Source: JAPOXR01 sp963662395
GTDB lineage: Bacteria; Pseudomonadota; Alphaproteobacteria; Rhodobacterales; Rhodobacteraceae
Assembly (NCBI GenBank): GCA_963662395.1
Contig: OY759511.1
Location: forward strand, 248,001 to 312,000
Length of the DNA stretch: 64,000 bases
Direction: 5' to 3'
Made by a program: the position numbers and the translations under genes. Below, piece after piece: positions 18,837-28,190 of this stretch. The notes under the pieces are model-generated. The model did no database searches, had not been told where the DNA came from, and saw only the letters and a program-made list of their open reading frames with translations. The stretch's first letter is position 1, and every line of letters begins with the position of its first letter.

Positions 18837-19061
18837 ATGAGAAGATCATTTTTCCGCCGCAAGAAAGTCTGTCCGTTCTCCGGACAGGATGCGCCGAAGA
18901 TCGACTACAAGGACATCAAGCTGCTCCAGAAGTTCATTTCCGAACGGGGCAAGATGACTCCGAGTCGCATGTCTGCCGTGTCGGCTCGCCGGCAACGGGA
19001 GTTGTCGCTGGCAATCAAGCGGGCCAGGTTTCTCGCATTGCTGCCCTATTCGGTCAGGTAG
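18837..19061 (+). CDS. rpsR: 30S ribosomal protein S18
   Basis: Protein of 74 residues with the S18 signature IDYKDIKLLQKFISERGKM and SARRQRELSLAIKRARFLALLPY. It binds S6 in the 30S platform. Operon position between rpsF and rplI is standard. Confidence 0.97.
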   Translation: MRRSFFRRKKVCPFSGQDAPKIDYKDIKLLQKFISERGKMTPSRMSAVSARRQRELSLAIKRARFLALLPYSVR

Positions 19062-19071
19062 GAGAACGGGA

Positions 19072-19722
19072 ATGGATGTTATTCTGCTTGAACGGGTAGC
19101 AAAGCTCGGACAGATGGGCGATGTGGTCCGGGTCAAGAATGGCTACGGGCGAAATTTCCTGCTCCCGGCAGGAAAGGCGCTGCGGGCCACCGAGGACAAC
19201 CGGCGAATCTTCGAACATCGCCGGTCCGACCTTGAAGCCCGAAATCTCGAACTGCGCAAGGAAGCCGAAGCGGTTGCCGAAACCCTCGCCGGACGCCAGT
19301 TCACCGTTATCCGGTCTGCCTCCGGAACCGGCGCACTGTATGGCTCGGTCAGTGCCCGCGATATCTGGGAAGCGGCCTCTGCCGATGGCCTGATGATCGA
19401 CAGGCAACAGGTCATGCTGGCCCGGCCGATCAAGGAAATCGGAATCCACGAGATATCGGTCTCACTTCACCCCGAAGTCGATGTCGCCATCAGCATCAAT
19501 GTCGCCCGATCCGAGGAAGAAGCGAAAAAACAGGCGCTGGCAGGATCGGCGCTGGAAGAGGGCGAAGGCGAGGAAGGTGAAGGGCAGGATGCCGCCGCCG
19601 AACCTGCAACCGGCGATGATGATCCGGAAGGCGAGGAGTCGGTTGCCACAGCCCGACTTGCGGCCGGCGATGATGATCCTGGTGAGTCGGCTGATGACGC
19701 GGAGGTCAAGGCCGACAGCTGA
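19072..19722 (+). CDS. rplI: 50S ribosomal protein L9 with long acidic tail
   Basis: Protein of 216 residues. The L9 N-domain (MDVILLERVAKLGQMGDVV, then KNGYGRNFLLPAGKAL) and C-domain (SGTGALYGSVSARDIWEA, VMLARPIKEIGIHEISVSLHPEV) are complete in the first 150 residues. The remaining 65 residues form a low-complexity tail rich in Glu, Asp, Gly and Ala with a repeated ATGDDDPE / AAGDDDPG motif. Extended acidic L9 tails are frequent in alphaproteobacteria; their role is unknown. Confidence 0.96.
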   Translation: MDVILLERVAKLGQMGDVVRVKNGYGRNFLLPAGKALRATEDNRRIFEHRRSDLEARNLELRKEAEAVAETLAGRQFTVIRSASGTGALYGSVSARDIWEAASADGLMIDRQQVMLARPIKEIGIHEISVSLHPEVDVAISINVARSEEEAKKQALAGSALEEGEGEEGEGQDAAAEPATGDDDPEGEESVATARLAAGDDDPGESADDAEVKADS

Positions 19723-19950
19723 CGACCCCCGACCTGCAGGAGAGCTCGCTCGCAGGGCGCGTGCCCCGGCGGCAAGCCGGCATATTGTCCATTCCCGCTC
19801 CGGCATCTCCGGAGGCCAGCGTATTGATGCCCGGCCGCATGCTTGACCCCTTTTGGCGCATTCGCCTGCGTCGAGGCCCCGTGAGTGCCGGAGCCCTGTC
19901 GTGCCGGGCTGATTGTCGCTCTGTGCGCCACAGTTGGAGGCGCATCGCCC

Positions 19951-20868
19951 ATGGTGGAATTTCCGTTCGGGAAACCGCCGCTGACCACGCTTCCCATCGT
20001 CGGGTCCACAGCGCGCTTTCCGATCCGCCGGATCCGATGCGCTGGACGGATTCATGCGACCCACCCCACCGAGATGGGGCATGGTCCGGACCGGGAGGAG
20101 TGCTTCTCCTTCCAGGTGAATCACGGCAATCTGAACCTGTCCGGCGAGTTCGCCTATCCGGGTCGATCGTCCGATGTGCATCATGAGGCCGAACTGGCAG
20201 TCATGCTCAAATCGGGCGGGGCCGGGATTTCTGCTGAAGATGCGATGGACCATGTCTTCGGATTTGCAACTGCCCTGAACATGGTCCGGCGGGATCTGCA
20301 GGCAGGACGGAAGTGGCTCGGCAGGCCGTGGGAAATCGCCAGGGCATTCGAGAATTCGATGCCGGTCGAGCCGGTTCACCCTGCACCGAGCCTGGGCTGC
20401 ATGGCGGAAGGCAGGATTTCGCTGTCGGTCAATGGCGGCGTGCGCCAGCAGGGCAAACTGAACCGGTTGATCTGGAAAATCCCGGAACTGATCGGGTGTC
20501 TGTCCGGCCATTTCGAACTGGCGGCGGGTGATATCATCCTGACCGGCACCCCTGCCGGGGTCTCATCGGCGGCAAAGGGTGATCTACCGGTCGTGGGAGT
20601 CGGCCAGCCGGCGCCGCTGGCAGTCAGGGTCGTGCAGGGGCGACATCCGTCGCCTGTATCGGGCGCAGCCGGCAGCGTTGGCCGAGCACAACAGGGTCAG
20701 AAGGTCTCGACGGTGATGCCCGCCTGGTCCAGTCGATTGCGAACCGAGGCGGCGATCGCAACTGCGCCCTCCGTATCGCCATGGACGCAGATCGTTGCCG
20801 GGTTGATCGGGATCTTCCGGCCGGATTTCGAGATGATGGCGCCGCGCTCGATCATTCGGAGCACGTGA
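19951..20868 (+). pseudogene. FAA-hydrolase family protein (fumarylpyruvate-hydrolase-like), decayed
   Basis: From ATG 19951 the frame follows fumarylpyruvate hydrolases: FPIRRIRCAGRIHATHPTEMGHGPDRE, then DVHHEAELAVML, DAMDHVFGFATALNMVRRDLQ, GRPWEIARAFENSMP and GDIILTGTPAGVSS. Several key positions differ from the family: the KPADAV segment is replaced by VNHGNLN, the metal-binding Asp of GLDMTRRDLQ is Asn (ALNMVRRDLQ), and the conserved Lys of AKGFD is gone. After PLAVRV at about 20634, where the family ends, there is no stop and the frame runs about 75 codons further, 171 bp of it antisense over the 3' end of pxpA. I read it as a pseudogene, or at least an inactive enzyme. Confidence 0.7.
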
Positions 20869-21461
20869 TCGGCGCAGGCCGCCGGATCATGGATGATCGC
20901 GTCGGCCTCGCCCCGGGGGGTCAGCGTGCCATCATCCTCGTAGGTCCGGTCAGCGAAGACCTCGGGGGCAAAGTTGGCCCCCGCCCTTTCTGCCGCCTTC
21001 TGCAGGCAGGTGGCAGCAATGGTGACAATGATCAGGCTGTCATCGAGTTCAAGAACGGCTCCGACGACGGTATCGGCCAATTCCTGATCACGGCTTGCCA
21101 TGTTCGCCAGGGCGCCATGCATCTTGACATGCCGCACGAAGGCCCCTTCCGACCTGGCAATCGCCTGCAGGGCACCGATCTGGTAGATGACCATGGCCCT
21201 GACCTCGTCGCTGCCAGGCCCGTAGATCTCGTTTCTGCCGAATCCCGCGAGGTCCCTGAACCCGGGATGTGCACCAATTCCGACACCGTTTTCGATACAG
21301 GTGCGGCAGGTTCGCCGCATTTCCAGCGGGTCCCCGGCATGAAAACCGCAGGCGACATTGGCCGAGGTGACGATTTTCAGGATTTCCTGGTCATTGCCCA
21401 TCCTCCAAGGCCCGAAACTCTCCCCCAGATCCGAATTCAGGTCAATTTTCACTTTCTTCAT
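20697..21461 (-). CDS. pxpA: 5-oxoprolinase subunit A (LamB/YcsF family)
   Basis: Protein of 254 residues starting KIDLNSDLGESFGPWRMGND and containing VTSANVACGFHAGDPLEMRRT, GAHPGFRDLAGFGRNE and HVKMHGALANMA. This is the LamB/YcsF subunit, which with PxpB and PxpC hydrolyses 5-oxoproline to glutamate using ATP. It is the third gene of a pxpB-pxpC-pxpA operon on the minus strand. The gene looks intact although pxpC is frameshifted and pxpB is split, so the complex should not be made. Confidence 0.92.
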   Translation of the reverse strand: MKKVKIDLNSDLGESFGPWRMGNDQEILKIVTSANVACGFHAGDPLEMRRTCRTCIENGVGIGAHPGFRDLAGFGRNEIYGPGSDEVRAMVIYQIGALQAIARSEGAFVRHVKMHGALANMASRDQELADTVVGAVLELDDSLIIVTIAATCLQKAAERAGANFAPEVFADRTYEDDGTLTPRGEADAIIHDPAACADHVLRMIERGAIISKSGRKIPINPATICVHGDTEGAVAIAASVRNRLDQAGITVETF

Positions 21462-21479
21462 CTCCCGCGGTCACACCGC

Positions 21480-22458
21480 TTATCGTGAATAGGACAGCAG
21501 ATCCTTCATCCGTGATGGATCGCGCTTGAAGGTGTCAAGCCGATTGACCAGTTCCGACTTCTTCCTGCACAACCCTCTCAAGGCCTCAATTGCCTCTGCC
21601 GAACTGATCCACTGCATCCGAAACCGTTCTCCCGACGGAATTTGCGCCAGCTTGCGCTGGTCCGCAGTAATGACCGTGGCCAAGCGGGGATACCCGCCGA
21701 CCGGCTGGCTGTCGGCCATCAGCACCGTCGCCGATCCATCACCGGCAATCTGGATATCTCCGGGCACGATGGCATCGGAGGCCAGGGTCAGGCCGGCGAG
21801 GGCTTCGAAGGCGAAATCCTTGCTCTCCAGGCCGGTGCCCATGCGATTTCGCCGGGCCGAGACGGTAAATTCCCGTCCGGTGATTTCCTTGCGGTCGGCA
21901 TCCGAAAACAGGTCCGATTGCGGAGACTCGACGATCCGGATCACGCGCTCGGCGAAATAACCCGGACTCGGCAACAGGCATTCCTGCCCATCAGGGCCGG
22001 GTGCTGCCGGGCGCAGCAACTCGCCGGGCCGCGGGCGTCCAGCCAAGCCCCGATGCATCATGAGTGGATCTGGAGCCAAGTATCCTCGGGCAATCGATCC
22101 CGCCAGGCAGGTGCAGGTATCCGTAGACACCCTCGCTGGCCTGGCCGATCTCGACCCTGTCATCATGCCGAAGCCTGATCACCGAGCGCCACCGCACCGG
22201 TTGCCGGTTGACAAGAATCTCCATCCTGGTGCCGGAAGTTGCAACCGCCAACTCCCCGCAACACCGGAACTTCCCTCCGACCGCAAACATCTCGAGTGCG
22301 GCCGCATCGGGGTCGTTTCCGAGCAGGGTCTGGCCTTCGGCCAGCGCGAAGGAATCGATGGCGCCACCGGCTGTGACACCGAAGCGCCGCCATCCGCATC
22401 GCCCGCCGTCCTGGATCGTGGCGCCGGGGACGATCTCGACGATCCTAAGCGCCGCCAT
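21480..22458 (-). pseudogene. pxpC: 5-oxoprolinase subunit C (KipA-like), frameshifted
   Basis: The N-terminal half runs from ATG 22458: MAALRIVEIVPGATIQDGGR, YGYLHLPGGIDCPRILGSRSTHDASGLG. The C-terminal half is in another frame: GRPRPGELLRPAAPG, then FSDADRKEITGREFTVSARRNRMGTGLE, ALAGLTLASDAIVPGDIQIAGDG and QPVGGYPRLATV. The shift lies near 22035-22060, just after the conserved GSRST motif, so a single-base indel explains it. The first codons overlap the pxpB stop by 14 bp. With the upstream pxpB split, the gene was probably free to decay; a sequencing error is the alternative. Confidence 0.85.
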
Positions 22459-22888
22459 CTGTCATGCCTGCATGCCGGCCGGGATCGAATTTTTCCGCTT
22501 CCCGGCTGGAGGTCGGGCGAAACCGGACGGTGTCACCGGGCGAGACCAGGAATCGCGGTGACGCGTCGAGCCTGAACGACCGGAATGGTGTCTGCCCGAT
22601 CTGCCTCCATCCGGTCGGGATCGGCGTGGAAGGAACCACGGTCTGCCGGTTCGCAACAAGAATTGCCCCGGGGGCGACGGGCCTGCCGAAGGATTGTCGG
22701 CGCGGGATTGCGAATGCATCCGGAAGTTCGGCAAGGTAGACCAAGCCGGGGGAGAATCCGAGGCACAGAACCGAAAGATCGACGCCGGAGTGAAGTCCGA
22801 TCAATTCCTCCTCGGCCAACCCGGCCATGCCGGCAATCTCGGCCAGATCAGGAGCGCAATCTCCGGAGTATACCACCGGAATCTCCCA
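22445..22888 (-). pseudogene. pxpB: 5-oxoprolinase subunit B (KipI-like), 3' part
   Basis: C-terminal two thirds of PxpB: RWEIPVVYSGDCAPDLAEIAG, GLHSGVDLSVLCLGFSPGLVYLAELPDAFAIPRR, VAPGAILVANRQTVVPSTPIPTGWRQIGQTPF and FLVSPGDTVRF. It is cut upstream by an IS4-type element at 22889. The rest of the gene is a 39-bp piece at 25281-25319 and the 5' part at 43704-43943. Joining the three pieces gives 723 bp, an exact 241 codons including the stop, the normal PxpB length. Confidence 0.93.
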
Positions 22889-25142
22889 CCGGCCACCCAA
22901 TGGCACTGACTTGAGGAATCGGCGCTGTCGACTTGACGGGACGTGGCAGGTCCTGCACCGGAAGTCCGGTCTCGTGCCCTGGGCGGCAGGTTCGGCCTGC
23001 TGCGGCGACCTTCCCTTTTCGTGACCATTTGCCTTTCGGCTTGCGCGACACTCCCGGATGGCTTCGTCCCGGCCTCTCCCGCTGCCGGAGGGCGGCGACG
23101 TCGTCGACGATCCGCGCGACCGTTTCGGCGACGGCCTCGGCCCGGACGAGCGCGAGGGCCTCGAAGTTGCGGAGGACGGCGGCGACGGCATGCCCGAAGT
23201 TCACCCTTTTCGGCGGCCTGCCGTCCCGCGGGTCGCTGATCTCCTCGTCGAGCGCGTTGGTCATCAGCCGGGTAGCGGTGACCATGACGAAGCTGGCGTA
23301 CGGTTCCCGGAGGACGCCGCGTCCGCTTTCGGAGCGGAAGGACTCGACGGCCAGGAACCACCTGGCGGTCCTGAACATCTCCTCGATGCGCCGGCGCGCC
23401 CTGCAGATGCCTGCCGGGTCCTCGACGGTGAAGCCTGCGGCGTAGCGGACCAGCCCGAGCTTCAGCGGCCCGAACGCCGCGCCGGGGTGGCGGGCCTTCA
23501 GCCGGGCCGGCGCCCTGTCGTCGGGGCGGATCCCGACCAGCCTCTCTTCCGGCGGGCCGGCGAGGAAGGCGACGGTCTCCGCGTTCGCGTCCCGCTCGAG
23601 CCGGAACACGGCGTCCCGACCCCGGACGACATGGGCGAGAAGCATCCCGCAGGAGAAGCAGCCCCGGTCGTGGACGACCACGTCCCCGGCGGACAGGGTC
23701 CCGAGGTGCCCGACGGCGGCGCGGCGCTCGCTGGTGTCGGCGTGCAGGCCGAAGTCGGTCGGCAGCCGCGGCTCCGGCTCGCAGAGGCAGCCGACCAGGC
23801 CCTGCGGGTAGTGTGCATGCTCGCCCGGCATCCCGTATCCGGCATCCGCGAGCGGACGCGGCAGGTCGACCCCGGCGCCGTCGACGCCGAACACCCGCCA
23901 TCCCTTCCGGAGCGGGCGGTCAGGGGCCTGGTCGAGGAGGTCCCGGTGGAGGTCCCCGAAGACCTCCGGATCGACCCTGGCGCGCGCCCCGGACATCGCT
24001 CCCGGCGTCACCGGACGCTCCTGTGGCAGCACCACTCCGTGGCTGCGCGCGCTGTCCCGGATCCCGGCGAGGGCATCGCCGTGGCCGCGCCCGGTCCCGA
24101 ACACCGGGCGGAGGACGAAGAGGATGACGAGGAAGGTGCCGATCAGTCGCCGGCGCACCCGCCACCCGCGGTCGTGGCGCCCGGCCGTCCTGGCGGCGGC
24201 TGCGGCGACCGCGCTCCACATCCCGGCGGCCGTCCGCGCGCCATCCGGGGCGCGGCCCGGCCTGCCTCCCGCTTCCTTCCGCTCGCCGCGCAGCGCGGCC
24301 CGGGCGTCCGTTTCCGGCCCGGTCACGTACACGTCCTCGGGGGCGCGGGAGGCCGTGGCGCCGATCTCCGTCCATCCCGCCGCGCGACAGCAGCTGCCCT
24401 CCTGCTCCTGCGGGTCGACGAACGTCTCCGCCGGAAGCGGGCGCACGCCCCGGCGCCGGTGCCGGTGCCGGTCGCCGGCCACCCGGCGGGTCGCCGGCGA
24501 CAGGGATCGGGAGGCCGGGTTCCCGACACGGACCCATGGAAACACCAGGAAGCGGCTGTGCCGGACAACCTGCCGGAGGCCGTCCCCGCGCCGGCGCTCC
24601 GTCCATCCGATCCATGCGTCGCGGACCGGAAGCGACCCGGAGCTCCCGAACATCAGGCAGCCCGGGCGGCGGCGGCTCCCGTCGAGGACGAAATACGCGG
24701 GGTGGCAGCCGATGGGCGAGCTGCAGCCGCGCGGATGGCAGCGGTCCGCGAGCCCGGTCCATTCGGCAGGGTCCCGCCCCTCGGCGGCGACCTCCGGCGT
24801 GACCGGCTCCAGGTCCCGGAGCGGCGCGTCGACCGGCTCCCCGGGCTCGCCGCCCGCCTCGCGCCGTTCCGGCAGGGTCGGGATGCCCGGCGTCTCCGGC
24901 TTTTCGAGAACCCGCAGGCAGAACTGCTCCCTGCAGGTTCCGGACGGCGTGTGCCGGTCGAAGTTCCCGCACGGCGTGCGGGCCGGTTCACGCCGGCTGT
25001 CGTTCGGGAACAGTTCCACCATCTCCTGCATGAGCGCGATCTGCCTGCGCGTCAGGCGCTTGCCGAAAAAGGTGGTGGTCTCCGGGTTCCCGATGCGCGG
25101 ATCCATCGCGGCCTCCCTCGGGACGGACCGGTTCGATGGCAT
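22848..25142 (-). CDS. IS4-type transposase with N-terminal DUF4338 (DruA-like) domain
   Basis: Frame of 764 codons. Residues about 25-330 resemble DUF4338, the domain of Druantia DruA proteins: FFGKRLTRRQIALMQEMV, GTCREQFCLRVL, PVRDAWIGWTERRR, RFLVFPWVRVGNPAS and LPAETFVDPQEQEGSCCRAAGW. The second half is an IS4-like DDE transposase, with Asp in FGVDGAGVDLPRPLAD, Asp in VVVHDRGCFSCGM, and the glutamate helix in RARRRIEEMFRTARWF. The start may be ATG 25142 or 25106. The element supplies no stop: the frame crosses its inverted repeat into pxpB and ends at 22848. GC is very high. Fusions of this domain with transposase are, as far as I know, less familiar than stand-alone DruA. Confidence 0.75.
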   Translation of the reverse strand: MPSNRSVPREAAMDPRIGNPETTTFFGKRLTRRQIALMQEMVELFPNDSRREPARTPCGNFDRHTPSGTCREQFCLRVLEKPETPGIPTLPERREAGGEPGEPVDAPLRDLEPVTPEVAAEGRDPAEWTGLADRCHPRGCSSPIGCHPAYFVLDGSRRRPGCLMFGSSGSLPVRDAWIGWTERRRGDGLRQVVRHSRFLVFPWVRVGNPASRSLSPATRRVAGDRHRHRRRGVRPLPAETFVDPQEQEGSCCRAAGWTEIGATASRAPEDVYVTGPETDARAALRGERKEAGGRPGRAPDGARTAAGMWSAVAAAAARTAGRHDRGWRVRRRLIGTFLVILFVLRPVFGTGRGHGDALAGIRDSARSHGVVLPQERPVTPGAMSGARARVDPEVFGDLHRDLLDQAPDRPLRKGWRVFGVDGAGVDLPRPLADAGYGMPGEHAHYPQGLVGCLCEPEPRLPTDFGLHADTSERRAAVGHLGTLSAGDVVVHDRGCFSCGMLLAHVVRGRDAVFRLERDANAETVAFLAGPPEERLVGIRPDDRAPARLKARHPGAAFGPLKLGLVRYAAGFTVEDPAGICRARRRIEEMFRTARWFLAVESFRSESGRGVLREPYASFVMVTATRLMTNALDEEISDPRDGRPPKRVNFGHAVAAVLRNFEALALVRAEAVAETVARIVDDVAALRQRERPGRSHPGVSRKPKGKWSRKGKVAAAGRTCRPGHETGLPVQDLPRPVKSTAPIPQVSAIGWPVGDSGGILRRLRS

Positions 25143-25280
25143 GATGAACCGGTCCGGTTCACGAGTCAGGCCCGAAGGAAGGATTCCGGCATGCGCACGG
25201 AAACGCCTCGGGGCATGGACTTCGGACAGGCCTCGAAATCAGGAAAATCCGTTCCGGCCAAACTCAATGCCATTGGGGGG
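22893..25280. mobile_element. IS4-type element carrying DUF4338-transposase
   Basis: A 2388-bp element with inverted repeats CCACCCAATGGCACTGA (left) and, reading inwards from the right, CCCCCCAATGGCATTGA. A 4-bp target duplication CCGG flanks it (22889-22892 and 25281-25284). Removing the element with one CCGG makes the surrounding pxpB pieces read in frame (GCRAARWEIPVV), which fixes the boundaries. Confidence 0.88.
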
Positions 25281-25319
25281 CCGGGCGGCACGGCATCCGA
25301 GTTCAGCCAGTCCCGGGAG
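25281..25319 (-). pseudogene. pxpB: 5-oxoprolinase subunit B, 39-bp middle piece
   Basis: Squeezed between the IS4-type and IS630-type elements, the minus strand encodes LPGLAELGCRAAR, which continues LTGWCRSL of the 5' part (43704) and leads into WEIPVV of the 3' part (22888). This piece shows that the two insertions hit pxpB at separate points about 39 bp apart. Confidence 0.85.
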
Positions 25320-25617
25320 CCTGCCACCCCGCCACCGGTGAACTGATGCCACGCTCACCGGCACCGGGCGCCGGTGTCACCCCCGGCCGATCTCCCGCAT
25401 GTTGCCCGCGACAATGGCGGGCAACATGCCTTCCGGGCGGCCCGATGATGGCTGCGGGCGAAGCCCGACACCATGAACAGTGCCGGCCCGGGAGCAATCC
25501 GGGAGTGACGGGCAGCGGGTACTGCAGGCAGGAAGATCGACGGGGTCCGGCCCCGGGAGCACCAGCGGAAGATGCGTCGGGAGACGGCCTGCGGCGGCCG
25601 GGGATCGAAGGATGAAA

Positions 25618-25801
25618 ATGTTGCGTTCCGGATCATGTTGCGGTGGCTCACGAAGCCCGGACCAGCCAGTGTCTTCGGACGATTCTGCGCAACATGATAT
25701 CCTGACCGCCACCGGCGTTCACTGACCGGTCTGCGGGCGCGGGCGCGTTGCGGAGGACCGGATCCGGGGACCGGAATCCCTCCGCCCTGCGCAACATGAT
25801 C
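25618..25801 (+). repeat. RIT terminal inverted repeat, left (184 bp)
   Basis: Base-for-base complement of 29027-29210. It contains four copies of the core ATGTTGCG or its complement (near 25618, 25634, 25690 and 25790), two in each orientation, mostly extended to ATCATGTTGCGC-like 12-mers. These look like recombinase-binding arms. The 56-bp stretch between the inner pairs contains a GC-rich hairpin-like region. Confidence 0.92.
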
Positions 25802-25851
25802 TTTTCCCTCTTTCCGGCATGGCATGACCCCGTCTCCGACAACAGGGAGAC

Positions 25852-27082
25852 ATGATCATGTCCGAAGACCTTTTCACCGATGGTCCGACCATCGAACGAT
25901 ACCGCACGGCACCGCTGCTCGGTGAGCGGCTTTGCCGGCTTGCGCACCTTGCCGAGGCCGGCGCCCGACCGGACACGCTGCGCAGTGTCGCCAGGCACCA
26001 GGTCCATCTGGTTCGCCTTCTCGACCTCAAGGAAGGTGACCGCATCGGCATGACCGGCGTGGAGGCGGCGGGTGCGGCATGGCAGCTGCCGGCATCGGCC
26101 AGCCCGCCACCAGCAGTTCGCGGGCCGCGCGGTGCGATGGCCGAGTTTCTCCGGCATGTTCGAAGAGTCCTGCCGGCCGCGGCACGCCCATACCGAAGAA
26201 GTCGCCACCTTCACCCGCCGGATGCGCCGCGAGCGGGGCTGGTCCGGGAAAACGATTCTCGATTGCCGCCATGCGGTTGATCAATTCTTCGACCGGCTGG
26301 ACGGCGGCGGGGCCAGCCCGGGTTCGATCACACTCGACGACATCGACCGGCGGGTCGCACACCGGCACGCCGGCGGCCTCGGCCGGGTGACGGTGAGCAA
26401 TCACGCATGGCGCCTGCGCACATTCTTCCGTTTCGCCGAAGACCGGGGCTGGTGCAGGGCCGGACTTGCGGGTGGCATCTGCCACCGCGGCATCCGACCG
26501 GACGAAACGATCCCGAAAGGCCTGGACCGGGACGAGGTCATGGACCTGCCTGCAACCACCGAAGGAGGCCGGCCCGCCGACATCCGCGACCGGGCCATTC
26601 TCATGGTGCTGATCACCTGTGGGCGGCGCGCCGGCGAGGTTGCCGGCCTGCGCCTCGATGACCTCGACTGGAAGGAGGAGCGCCTCGAGGTGAGTCGCCC
26701 CAGGCCCGGACGCATTCATCACCATCCGTTGCCTGCCGGTGTCGGGCAGGCAATCCTGCGTCATCTCCGCGAGGTTCGTCCGCGACGCAAGGACAGGGCA
26801 CTCTTTCTTTCGATGCAGGCTCCGGTCCGGCCGATGACCCGGTCCGCGGTCAGCCACGTCGTCAGAGGCCGCACCGCTCGCATCGGGATTGTCGGCAAGC
26901 GTCGTGGTCCCCATTCGCTTCGCCACGGCGTCGCCCGGCATCTCCTCGATCACGGCTTGCCTGCGAAGGAGGCAGGTGACTGGCTCGGCCACAGGAGCGT
27001 CTCGGCCACCGCCGTCCATGCCAGGGTGCAGATGGACACGTCGCGCGAGGTCGGCGAGATCGATCCGGGGGGCCTGACATGA
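25852..27082 (+). pseudogene. Tyrosine recombinase RitA-type, frameshifted
   Basis: The N-terminus reads from ATG 25852 (MIMSEDLFTDGPTIERYR, RLAHLAEAGARPDTLR, VHLVRLLDLKEGDRI, GVEAAGAAW); near 26075-26090 the reading continues one base later as CRHRPARHQQFAGRAVRW, then VATFTRRMRRERGWSGKTIL, RAILMVLITCGRRAGEVAGLRLDDLDW, GPHSLRHGVARHLLDHG and WLGHRSVSATAVHARV. The box I Arg (GRRAGE), the box II HSLRH and the GH are present. The tyrosine expected in the last motif (TAVYAK in relatives) is His. The stop overlaps the next gene by ATGA. The frameshift and missing Tyr indicate an inactive gene. Confidence 0.82.
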
Positions 27083-28190
27083 TGCTGCCGGAGGTAGCCA
27101 GTGCCTGTATCGACTGGCGGCGGGCCCACGGTGCGAAGTTCGCCACGGGCGCAAGGGTATTGCATCAGTTCTGCCGGCATGTCGGCGGGGGCACCTCATC
27201 AGCAAGGCCGACGTGCTCGGCTTCCCGGCCGGCCAGGGACCGCTCACCCGGACCCGGGCGGGCAGGTACGGGACGCCGGCCGGATTCCGGCGCCGGGCGA
27301 TCAGCCGCGGCCATGCTGCCCGCTCGCCGCTGCCGGCACGGGATGACGAGCCGCGACGGCCGGAGCCTGCACCGCCCCATGTCTTCTCCCGGGGTGAATT
27401 GCAGCTTCTGTTCGGTGCCATCGATGCCGGCCGCCAGCGCGCGGTCCAGCTCGATGCCGCCACCATGCGGGCACTCCTGCTCATCCTCCACGGGGCCGGT
27501 CTTCGCCTCGGCGAGGCAAGGCGCCTGACCATGGGTGATGTCGATCTCGAGGGAGCGGTGCTGACCATGTGCGGGGCCAGGTTCTTCAAGGACCGCCTGG
27601 TTCCGGTTGGTGTCCAGCTGGCCGGGGCATTGCGGGCTTGCGGCGCTCGGCGCAGGAGGTATCCCCGGCCGCAAGGCATGGCATCGACCTTCCTTGCTGG
27701 CCGCGATGGAACGCCGCTGGCCGAACGCACGGTTCGCAACGCATTCGCCAATGCGCTCGAGACGGCCGGAATCCGGGCAGGCGGCGAGGATGGACGGCGA
27801 GGGCCATGCCTGCATTCGCTTCGGCACGCCGCCGCCGTCCACCGGCTGGAGGCCTGGTACCGGCGGGGGGCCGACCTCGATCGGCTGCTGCCGGCGCTCT
27901 CGGTCTGGCCCGGCCATGCCGGTCTGGACGGCACGAAGGTCTGCCTGACCATGACGCCCGAACTCCGCTACCCGGCCTCGCTGCGTTTCGAGCGCCATGT
28001 CGAGGGAGACGATCATGACCAATCCCGAGAACCCTGCCCCCTGGCTTCGACGCTTCCTGGCCGAACACATCGTGACCGAGCGCGGTCTTGCCCGCAATAC
28101 CCGGCCCGGCTACCGCGACACCTTCGTGCTCCTGGTCCCTTTCATCGGCACCAGGGCCCGCAAGCCGCCAGGCCGGCTGACCCTGGATGA
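27079..28190 (+). pseudogene. Tyrosine recombinase RitB-type, frameshifted
   Basis: It begins MMLPEVASACIDWRRAHGAKFATGARVLHQFCRHV at 27079, then shifts frame near 27190 to ADVLGFPAGQGPLTRTR, PHVFSRGELQLLFGAID, LLLILHGAGLRLGEARRLTMGDVDLE, RFFKDRLVPVG, LHSLRHAAAVHRLEAW and GHAGLDGTKVCLTMTPELRY. The box I Arg (GLRLGEA) and HSLRH are visible. Relatives read TYWYLTATPEL where this has TKVCLTMTPEL, so the catalytic tyrosine is absent. The frame also misses the stop expected at the ATGA junction with the third gene and runs on to 28190 inside it. Confidence 0.8.

Noticed and set aside
22445..23191. Extended frame upstream of the pxpB 3' part as a complete protein
   Set aside because: The first 95 codons lie inside the IS4-type element in another frame and show no PxpB similarity.
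23058..25346. 762-codon plus-strand frame opposite the DUF4338-transposase
   Set aside because: Low-complexity Pro/Ala/Arg/Gly composition without domains; the minus strand carries recognisable DruA-like and DDE motifs.
26027..27952. 641-codon minus-strand frame across the RIT genes
   Set aside because: Antisense shadow of the recombinases; no motif, and the plus strand has clear RitA and RitB motifs.
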